NCBI GenBank assembly: GCA_030159075.1
Contig: BROG01000536.1
Location: forward strand, 186,001-250,000
Direction of reading: 5' to 3'
Source: Atrina japonica
Taxonomy: Eukaryota; Mollusca; Bivalvia; Pterioida; Pinnidae
DNA: 64,000 nt
Shown here: piece by piece, positions 11,601 through 23,600 of the stretch
How the letters are laid out: every line of letters starts with the position of its first letter
Numbering within the stretch: the stretch's first letter is position 1
Program-made: the position numbers and the translations under genes
Notes under the pieces: model-generated
Database searches by the model: none
What the model was told of the DNA's origin: nothing
What the model saw: only the letters and a program-made list of their open reading frames with translations

Positions 11601-14600
11601 CCACAATTGAACCCACCCTGTGTTTCAATGCTATAAAGTACCATATCAAATGCAGTTGAAATTTTGCGAAGGAAACTCTATCATGTGACAGAATGTTGTA
11701 CAAATGGACTATCAGGTTTCCAACTGAAAACAATATGCCTTGCATTCTTTGCTCTTGGGGCATAAAAACGTCTTCTCTCCATGTGGCACACACACACATA
11801 TAAAAATCTGGGCCTGCAGCCACCAAATTTTCAATAAATTCAAACTCGGTACTCAACTAAACTGCTCGAATTTTACTCAGCTGAGGAATTTCTCAAGTTC
11901 ATCACGTTTTGTAAATAAAAGATTTATTTCATCAATCATTCATTATACATGTAGTTGAATTCTGCTATTTTCAAATTTTGTAGATTGAATCTGGGTCAAC
12001 ATTCTAAGTAAATTAAACATAAGTTTTTCTCTCACATAAATTTACTGACTGGTTGATTTTTTCCTAATACAAGATTTCTATTCGCTGAGAAAAAAGTATC
12101 ATCATTGCAGGGTTTTAAAAATTGCATCCCAATGAAGAGTAAAACTTGTACATGTATATATAACGACCTCCGTAGGACACAAGAAAACTGGTCTTTAAAT
12201 GGAGGTGGTCTTAATACAGAGGTTGACTTGTACATAAAAGGTACTACTGGGGACAGCAAAAACAGTGTTTGTGACCAGGTGGGCTTTACATGTATAGACA
12301 GGTTGTCGTTAAAGCAGGTTTTACTGTACTTGTAAAACGTAACGAGGCAAAATGCTAAATAGTTACCTTATTTGATCCAATAACCGCCTTGGGCAAGACG
12401 GTACAAAAAAAAAATAGGAAAAAGGAGTTGTCAAATTGACGTAAAAGGATTGATTTTTTTACATAAGGCATGGTGGTAAAGTTGTTGAAGTTATTAGCGA
12501 GGACACCTACATGTATCAACATTTTTCTGTTACTGGGGGCTAGAGATATACTATTTTAGTGTTACTTAAGGTTTTTTCTGGTCCACATCTCCTGCTAGAA
12601 AAGATTCTTGATCTTGTGTAAAAAAAAAAAAAGAGACTTAATCTGAACAACAGGGTGAGGGGCACTTATAGGGACATGGGCGCTTATTGGGTCGAATACG
12701 GTACTTTGCCTTTCTCAATGACTTTAAAATAGAATAAGATCAAGTTAATAAACTCTCGAAAAGAGCAGTCAAATTACAATGTACAAGCTACTTGGTTATT
12801 TCTATTGTATCAAACGGACTTTAATTCTGTCCAATTAAAAAAATATGTACATTGTACATGTACTTCATGTACTTACAAAAGTGTATCTGCAGGTCCTATG
12901 ATTACGACCTCCCATTTATAAAGATCATCGTCATCAACCAGCCCAGCGGAAAACCCTTCAACTGGATTCTTGTTCAGATCTGAAATACAAAAAAGTCAGT
13001 AAAATACATTGTAATTTATATACAAAAACAAGCCGTCTTGTAAACGTCCGTAAAATGATTTATATACAAAAATGAGGTAAACATCAGTAAAATAAATTGA
13101 GGTAAACCTCAGTAAAATAATTTATACAAAAATAAAACAAGGGTTGCATGATGTGAGGTGACATGAGTTATGTACATTGTATACATGTGTCAACATTTTT
13201 AATTAAACTGATACAACAATATTTAAAAGTATCACTGTTTCATTGATATGAAATAACTTAAGGATAACTCATAACAAATTTGTAACTTAAATCTATGTTT
13301 TGCTATTGGGTAACAGAATCAGTAGAAAAAATGTTGCGACAGACCATTTTCCAGTTGTTCAATTCCATTCAGTTTCATCACAATAGTTTGTACTCAGATT
13401 ACATGACGTCAACTGAAAGTTGGGCAAGGTCGATTCAGGTTTAATATTTAATATTTAAATATTCGATATTTAGTGATATCTTATTTCACTTCATCTGTGA
13501 TGAATTAATTTTAGTTAAATTATAAATCTCTCTAGTAAATATGCAGTGTCATCACTTTCCTGTAATCAAATTTTCAAATCTGGCATATCTATTACTTCAT
13601 GATACATGTATTAATATCCCTGGCCATGTCATAGAGGTGATAAACTGCTTATCCGGAATATAATGATGCCTGACTTTTCTCTTTGAAACTGCACTCTATT
13701 ATGAGGAACCGTGAAGTAAGAAGATAACTCTAAAATGGTCTATTACATGGAGAAAATATCTGCACTGCACATGTGCTCAATAGACTTTTTAATGTCAATA
13801 AATCACTGGTGAATTTTCTAAGCCTTATGACATATACAAACATACATGAACAACTATGTAATGTATATATACATGTACATGACATATTTAATATGTATAA
13901 GAATTTTACTCCATGAGCTGTTATTTTCACTTTTTTCTCTCTCTCCTGAAACGATCACCATTTTTTTTATTCAGGGAATAGAAATAACTTACAATAGCAT
14001 CAGATCCTGCAAATACACGTACAGTCCATAATATATCATGTATGTACATGTATATATACACACAGAATTTCATTAAAGGGGCATTAACTGTGTTGGTTTT
14101 TTTTCCAAAAAATATTTTTTCCTTTTTTTTTTTTTTTGCTACTTAGATTGATATACAACAAAAAAAAAAAAAGAAAAAAAAAAAGTTCTTAAATGCCTAT
14201 ATATTTTGTGAAAATTGCTTGAGAAACTCAAGTTTGGCACTTTTTCACTTGCAACTGATTAACTCAAGCTTACCATTTGCATACGAATACCACAATGGAC
14301 CTGACATTATTTTCACAAAATATATAAGAATACAAGATTTTGTATGCCTGTGTATAGCTTTATTTCTAATTATACATCAACTACAAGTAGTAAAAGTAGA
14401 AAAAAAAATCGAAATAATTTTGGTGGGTAAACACAGGTAATGCCCCTTTAAAAAGTTATTCACCGTTTCTTTAATTCACAAATTGATCAACACTGAATTG
14501 AGGTGTATTTTCCAGGGTGTACTGCATGATTTTTACCATTTTCGGTGATTTGGGAATGTTGAATTATTTGTATGTATATGCACATGATGGCCACACGCCC

Positions 14601-17600
14601 TAAATATTCATTTTCATTTTCTGTTTTATAATTAATTCATTCATTTATGTTCCAATATAGAATGCACCAACATGTATATCAACTATGAAGAATATGCTAA
14701 TTCCTATATTTGAAATGGATCAATGCCTCTTTGCCATTTGCAGTTTGTTTATAAACAATGCTATGGGGATTGAAGTATAAATAAAACAAGAATTTGATGT
14801 GTGAAAGCCTGTAAGTGTCTGTTACCAATCAATATCCTGATAGATTATATACATGTACATGTATACAGTTACCCACATAATAAAATGTTCCTTCATTGAT
14901 TTTCTGAAAACATGTTTACTGGGGTCAACATGAATGTAAATTTCCACTTGTCCTGCAGGACAAGTGGTATTTAAATCTACATGTACATGTACTTGTTGGA
15001 ATGCAAAAATGGCTTGTCCGGAAATTTTACTTTGTATTTAAACATGAATAATCTTTATATTAATCAATTCTTCTCTTCAACAATTTCACTTGTCCTTTTG
15101 GACAAGTAAAAAGTAACATCTGCTTGTCCCGGACAACCAGACAAACCTTACTGTTGAACCCTGGTATACCTGTACTTGTAATGGACAACCAGACAAACCT
15201 TACTGTTGAACTCTGGTATACCTGTACTTGTAATGGACAACCAGACAAACCTTACTGTTGAACCCTGGTATACCTGTACTTGTAATGGACAACCAGACAA
15301 ACCTTACTGTTGAACTCTGGTATACCTGTACTTGTAATGGACAACCAGACAAACCTTACTGTTGAACTCTGGTATACCTATACTTGTAATGGACAACCAG
15401 ACAAACCTTACTGTTGAACCCTGGTATACCTGTACTTGTAATGTACAATCGGACAAACCTTACTGTTTAACCTAGGTGTACCCATACTACAGCAATTAAA
15501 GGTTGAACCAGTGAATTAATGAACCAGGAAGAAAATGAATGTACAAGTACCAGTGGAGGTCTTTAAAAGTTTATTTTTTATTAAACTCTGGTTGACATTT
15601 CATGAATCCATATGCTTAAAATCAAAATGTGTACATGTAACACAGGGTGTGAAATAAGAATCAAAACACACTTGTCAGGGGGTTCATGTAATTCATTTGA
15701 GAATATAGTTGTCCCCAACTGAATTTACTTGTCCCCCCTCCCAAATAAGAAGGAAAATTGATAAAATCATTAAAGAAAATAACAATTAATTAACTGGTAA
15801 TTTTAATCTATTGTAAACAAAGTTTACACCTCATTCCATATGTATGCAGGCATTTTTCTGTCCATTTTGGGAAAAAGCCCTTGGCAACACAGTTGGAAAT
15901 TTTAATATAAATTTGTGTCAAAATGGGAAAAATTGCTTGCACACACGGAAATCTAAATGCAAAGGAATCTCTCTTTTAAATGCATTTCCTATTGAATTGA
16001 TTTGTTTTTTTATTAGGATCTTGGCCTCAACACCACATTGGGAATTTTTATTCATCAAATTGGGAAAAAATACTTGTATTTTACATTTGAACCTTGTTAT
16101 CTAGAAGTTGTCAGGACCAAGTAAAACAAGAGTTGTCAGAAGACAACAAAGCTCGCCGAAATGGGTGTAAATTTTCAAAATAGATATATGACCCACAGCT
16201 GTCAGGTTTTAAGGTCAAAGGACTGGTAAATTTTTTATTCCTTTAACTCAGGTTAAAAATTTTGAAAAGTAGGTCAAAGTTCATGGTCAAGTTCACTAAG
16301 TCAGGGTCAAGGTACCAAATGAAGGCTCTGGTCATAAGAAATTTATATGTGAAATATCAAAGCCCTATCCCGGGATTAATCTAGATTTTAGAGGAAAGTA
16401 CCTTTCAGAACATTTGGGGAAATACTGACTTCAAATATTTATTAAAATAGATGCAAAATGTTGTATTCTGGGAGGATTTATGGCATTTTATGACATTCTT
16501 TCTTAAATAGGGGAATTTTTTATCCATTTTCATAGAGGGGAAAGTGCCGTTAAACGGCAGCAAAACAGACCTAGATTGGTCCCTGCTATCCCTCATGGTT
16601 TAAAGATATAGCTACATGTAAGGTTAAAGTTTTTGAAAAGTAGTTCAATGTCCAAGGTCAAAGTCACATGTTAAGATACCAAATGAAAGCTCTAACAGGT
16701 CATAAGAAATCTATACGTGAAACATCAAAGCCCCATCCCTCATGGTTTAAAAGATATAGTTTTTGAAAAGTAGGTCAAAGTTTGAGGTCACAGTCACTAG
16801 ACCAAAACTCAAGGTACAAAATGAAAGCTCTGGTCATAAGAAATCTATATGCAAAATATCAAAGCTCTATCCCTCATGGTTTAAAAGCTGCAGCCAAGGT
16901 TCAAGTTTTTGAAAAGTAGGTCATAGTCCAAGGTCAAGGTACCAAATGACAGCTCTGGTCATAAGGAATCTACATGTATATGCAGAATATCAAAGCCCTT
17001 TCCCTCACAGTTTAAAAGCTACAGCCAAGGTTAAAGTTTTTTCAAAAGTACGTCAAAGTTCAAAGTCAAGGTCACTAGGTTAAAAGTCAAGGTACCAAAT
17101 GAAAGCTCTCGTCATAATGAATCTAGATGTATATGTGAAAAATCAGAGCCATGTCCCTTGTGGTTAAAAAGTTATAGGTCAGGTTAAATTTTTGTCTACG
17201 GACGCCTACGTGGACAATGACAATATGGATATCAATGTTGCCGGGGTGGGTGGGTATGGCTTTAACTCTCAAGACTTTCGTTCCGGCGAGCTGAAAATCA
17301 AGATAAACAGGTCCTCGAGTTAAAAGGTCTGTCACTAAATAGAATCCTTATTCCTCTGGTGAGCATCTCATTACTAGAATACTTGAAGGCCTATATGTAT
17401 ATCATATGTAAACTGGAATTTTTGTGAAGATTTTTATTCATTGTATGTACTAACAAAACTTATGGAGGGGAATGTCTGCCAAATTTCTATGTATCTTCCT
17501 TACATGCCTATTCATCTTGATCTTGCTTACCGATTCTACATTACACTTTATTACATTTTTATTATGTTTTCCGAATTTCCAATTCTTCTTCTTTACACCC

Positions 17601-20600
17601 TTGTTCATCTTACTCCCTATTTGCATTGCAGTTTTTACATTTTCAATCGTCTTTATCAATAACAAAGTTAATTTAGAATGATCCTTGTCAGCAAGCAGAT
17701 GTCCGAATGCAGAAAGCAGAATGTGCTTACATGCATTAGAAGATTGCATTTTTATCACTAGACGGCGCTGTGATTTGCATAACATGTAATAGAAAAACAC
17801 ATTGTCCGACAGTCCAGATATTTCAGAAAAAGAAATTGAGTGTTTTTAGAATATTTTTAAGTTTATTTACATGAATCTTATAGAATACCCTATATACAGT
17901 AAAACCTGCTATAGTGGCCACCTCTATATAAGGATCACCTGTCTATAAAGGCCAGTTTTGAAAAGTCCCTTGACTGCATATTTCAACTAAACTGAACCTG
18001 TGTATACGGGTCACCTGCACATAAAGGTCAATATTCTCTGGTCCCTTGGGTGGCCCCTATATACAGGTTTTACTGCATATACATCTATGGTCCGAAATAC
18101 ACATCTGATTATTGGCTTGTATCTATACTGCTTCTGTCTTGCCCAAGATTTTTCAATCACAAAGACAGATTATGTTTCCCTTTATTATTACATCCATCCC
18201 TTCTTTCTGACAGAATTTGTCATACGTTTACTAGCCGTGACTCTGCACAAGTATTTCTTTAGCCAAGAACTTTGACACTGGTGCTCATTGAGTCATACCA
18301 ATGCTTCTGATGGAAATTGACACTGGATGTCCCTTATTCTGCTTGATCAGTTTCAAGTCAAAAATTTTACAGCTCACATGTTTTTATAAGTATTTTAAAG
18401 TACAGTGAAACTTGTATATAACAACCACCTTAGGGACACAAGAAAACTGGTCTTTATAGGGAGGTGGTCTTTATATAGAGATTGATTTGTACACAAATGG
18501 TACTATTGAGGACAGGAAAAAACGGTCTTCTTGACCAGGTGGTCTTTATACACAGGTAGTCACAAAAGCAGATTTGACTGTAATCATGACATGAGTCAGC
18601 AGCCCTTTTCACAAAAATATTAAGATTATTCTTCAGATAAAATCTTAAGTCATTTTCACAAAAGCTATTGTAAGATTTAATTTTCTTTTAAGATTTAACC
18701 GTAAGATAAAATCTTAAGTTTTTCTCTTACGATTAAAGTAAGCATAGCAACGACGTTTCACTTTCGATTCGCATGCGCATACAATATTTCTGGTAAGGCG
18801 TCACATGCATTTTAGTTGAAGTATTTGCACTGAAGATAATATAGAAAAAACAAATATTTTTGGTGTAAATGAAATTCAATCAAGTTTGAATAATGATTAA
18901 ATAAAGTTTCACAAAGCTCTACTTATATTTTACTCCAGCATTTTGAAATAACACAATACTAGTGTATTTGTTTGTGTTTTACATGTATGTTATCTAGATC
19001 TACACGGCATCAGTAAATTATATGTTTGTAGGCTATGTTTTTGTGTATTTATTTCGTAATTTAAATGTGTGTGTTGTGTAGGCTTCACGTTTGCGTTTTA
19101 GATATTCATACTGTCATGTGTTCACTTTTAAATTTATAAATTTTAAATTTATCATTGAACTTTATTAAATCTATCAATTTGTTTACAATATAAACAAACT
19201 TTCTTCGTGAAATACCCAGAAGTAAATTATTTATACGATGTTGTGTGTTTATATTTTTAGATCTAATTGTATTTTTTTACATTTATTTTACATATCCATT
19301 TAGATACACAATTATACTAAATTGTTATAGAATACAAGCCTCTGTGAACATGCTTTAGGTTTAAAATTTTTTGATAAATTGTGAAGCAATAATTCATTTG
19401 AGACTATGGGGACACGCACCTTTGAAAAAAATAAATCTGGAAATTCGTAAGCTTCCAGACACGATCTAACGGCAAGTTTGGTGTCCCATTGTTAATCTCA
19501 AAGGGATTATTTTCACAGCAAACGGGCCTATAGGGTATCCTTCCCTGGAAATGGTGTAGTTTTACAAGCCCTGTGAGGTCGTTTTGAAGTTTTTAGACAC
19601 TAAATTATGACCTGTTTATCCTTCAAAAGTATCACATCGCATTAGCGGATATAGAAAATTTGTAAAAGTGGTGCCGATGGTGACATGGGATTATTACTTT
19701 TTAAAAACTGTCGTGTACAACTTTTATATCATATATACCTCACCAGAGCTAAACCGAGAAATTAAAGGGGACAAAAGTCTTGATATTGTTGCTAAACGGA
19801 GGAAGTCGTGAAATTTCTGTTTTTTTTAATAGAATCTAGAGAAATTGAAGGTTTTACACCTATTTTGCCAACAATAGGGATCGCATTTCGTAAGAGGATC
19901 GGGGTTTACGCTTTCAGAAAAAAAATGAAATTTAAAGTCCAAAGACGCCTTTTTCTACATTCAGACGTGACAATAAGGCCTATGCCTGATAATCCGCTAA
20001 TAAAGCAAATTGATTATCTTTCTCAAAAGAAGATAACTGATTCAGCCAAAAAAAAAGTACAATGTTGAATGTATATTAAAATCGGAGCAGAAATTCGACC
20101 AAGTAGTCTCAATGATTTTTTTTTTATTTTTAACTAAGCTTTGAGAGCCCTACCGTCCCTCTAAATCCGCCGATGTAATTTAAATATTTTCTGGTAATGA
20201 TGATGATAGATCTAGTAAACTCGACTTCATTTGAAACACCCCTAATTTTCAGCTTGGATCGACCTGTTACATGACCTCAGAGTGCGTGACTTTCAGAACG
20301 CTTGGATTTGGTACAGATGTAAACAATAGTGGCAGGGCTAGCAAATTTTAATTTTCTTGACTAAATCTATCATTATAGATCTATTAAAGGATTACAAAAG
20401 GTATGCATATGTTATCTTATCATGACAACGATATAGGCCTAGATTTCTATTCTAGATCTAAATCATTGCTATTTTTCTGATTCACGGATTATGTGACGAG
20501 GACAGTACAGTATGGTAGCCTAGATCTTCTGTAGTTTCAACACAACGTAATCGATCTAGTCCTAGATTTATTAACCTACTAAATACAAAATGCTCCCTGG

Positions 20601-23600
20601 ATATGGATGCAGTGCCTCGGAAAAAGGCAGCGAGCTAACGGCTGGTCAATATTTAGTGACTCGTAGATCTATCTATACTCAGATTTTATTGTTAAAAATA
20701 TGTTCTCTGCGAATAGCTATTCTGTTAATCATATCAAACAACATATTAAATTCATCTTTTTTTTCTATGGAGACACTAACGATTATATTGATAAAATCTT
20801 AAGAGTAAAAATTTCTCTTAAGTGTGGGTGATAGCTCTCTTAAAGTTACGACAAATTTTTATCTTAAGATTCACTTAAGATTTTTCATGAAAACCATAAC
20901 AATCTTAATTTTACTCTTAAGAGTAAAAGTTATCTTAAGATTTTTTGTGAAAAGGGCTGCAGATGCTTAGCAGACTTGCCATCCTTGAACAAAATTCATG
21001 GGAAAGATTTTTCAATCTCATGGGGGAGACTCTAAATTTTAGTAAGAATTAATAGGAATATTTAAATTTTTCATGGGGAGATATGCATTTTTCTTGAAGA
21101 AATTATCAAAATTTTACATAAAAAATAGGGAATATCCCTATTTATGGAGAAGACTTGGCAAGTATGGTTAGTTTTTTGTAACTGTATCACCAAATGGGTT
21201 TGTTCTAAAGTACATTACAGTTCATGATTCTGATGATCTAATTTCACAGTGTAAACGGACAGCTTTTCAACTGTGGAAAAACTGGTTGCAATGTGGGGAT
21301 TGTCTTAGAAGTATACACTTGCCAAAAATTAATAAATGGTCACATTTGCGAGTGATTTTGTCGCATTGTAGAGCGCTGCAGAGAAACATGCCTTTATATT
21401 TCATTATCATTATGATGGGGAAAAACATTTCCCAAATTAATTCATGAATTCCTTGTGTTGACATTCTCGTTGATTTCAAGGGACATGATTGGCTACATCC
21501 AAGCAACCAATTATGACAGTATTCTTCTACTTCTAAATGACCACCTTCAACATACTGAAGACTATGTCATGTAACTGAACTACACATGGCTTTGAAAAAA
21601 AAAGAATTTAAATTATTAAGTATCAGTAAGGGTGTAGGTTGAGACGGCTGCTCTGAACGACTCAACAGAGTCACTCATCACAGTGCTCAGTGGAAGGCTG
21701 TTCCAGGTTTTTATTGTCCCAGGAATAAAGGACTGTTGTCTAATGTGTGTTCTACATGATGGTATTTGATAGCAGAATGTGTGCATGTTTCATGATTGTC
21801 TGATGGGTGGAATTAATCTGTCAAGATTTTTTATGGAAATTAGCTCATTTGATATTTTATAGAGCATGACAAGGCGGGCATCTGTTCTCCTGTTTGATAG
21901 CGCTGTCCATTTTAACTTGTTTAACATGTCACTAACACTTGATGTGTTTCTATGTTCTATTGGTGGTCTTACTAGGGTAACTAGGGACGTATATGCCTGT
22001 TCCTTTACTGAGGTGGAACTGATATTAAGGTTCCTTCGGAGAAAGCAAAGTGTGCTGTTTGCCTTGTTGCATATGTTGTTAATGTGACTGTGACATTTTA
22101 GGTCAAACTGAATTGTCACCCCTAGATATTTTGCCTTGTCAACATGTTGTAATGTGTGGCCATGTAAAGTGTAATTGTACATGAAGGGGTGATGGATAAA
22201 ACATTACAGCAATACTTGTCTGGGTGAAAAGCCATTTTCCATGTGTTTTCCCAAATACTTAGTTTGTCAAGATCTTTTTGAAGAGTTTTACAGTCACTTT
22301 GAGATTTTATTACAAGATAAGCTATGGTGTCATCGGCAAATAGTCGTATGGTGGAGTTTACGCCAACAGATATATCATTTATGTGCAACAAAAACAGACC
22401 TGGGCCCAAAACAAAGCCGTGAGGCACACTAGACATTACAGGGGCATACTCTGACATTCCGCCCTCAAGGATAACTGCCTGGGTATGATGTGCTAAGAAG
22501 CCCTGTATCCATGCATTTGTTTTACCCTGTATCCCATAGTGATTCAGTTTATAGATAAGTAAGTTATGACTGACCTTGTCGAATGCTTTTGAGAAATCCA
22601 TTACGAGTACATCTGTCTGTTTTGAATTTTCAATATTTTTGGTGACATGTCCGACGTCATCTATAAATTCTAGGAGCTGAGATTCACAGGATCTAAATTT
22701 GTGAAAACCATGTTGAAGGGGATACAGGATGTTATGATGGTCTGCATGTGTCATGACGGTGCTCAGTACAATATGTTCCATAATACTGCAGCACATACAA
22801 GTTAAGGAAATGGGTCTATAGTTCTCTGGGTTGTACTTAGACCCTTTTTTGTAGATTGGGGAGACATGTGCAGTTTGCCAGTGTCTAATGACTTCTGAAG
22901 TATAAGGGATAAGATAGGTGATATTTCACGAGACATGGTTTCAGCTCATCTGGTCCACTTGCCTTAGTTGGGTTTAATTTCACGAATCAGTAAGAGATTG
23001 AAGATACCTTGGGTGGCTATTTTTATGGCTGGCATGGTCAGATATGATGTTTTATCTTGCATGTACCAATTGTTTTTGAAGTCAGTTGCTGTAACTACAT
23101 CTGGATTTGAGAGGAGAGACTGAAACTGCATGCTAAGAGCATTCGATTTCTGCTTTGTGTCCGTTATAAGTTTCCCACCGTGTTTTAGTGATGTTATCCA
23201 AAAGTAGTCGTTTTTTTTACTTTTTATATATGACCAAAATTTTTTCATGCTGGAGAAGTTGTATTCATCAGATTTTGGTTTCACAATGTTTTCGATGTAC
23301 TGCCACAAGTATGATTGTCTATGTTGTTTTTGTACCTTGTGTTTTATTTGTTTATATTTATTTCTCATATTTTCAGATTTTTTCATCTTTTTATAGAGCT
23401 GGCCTCTTGTTTTCGTTAATTTACTTGTTTCAGGTGTTACCCATGGAGATTTAATTTTTGTAGTGATTTTTTGTGTACAATGTGCTCACTGGCTAATTGA
23501 TTAAGTTTTTGTTTTAAATTCTTGCCAAAGTTCTTCTACTGAGTGTGAATTTACCTTTGATAGTATGTTGTTATAAAGGTTTTTAACTTTCCCTTTTATT

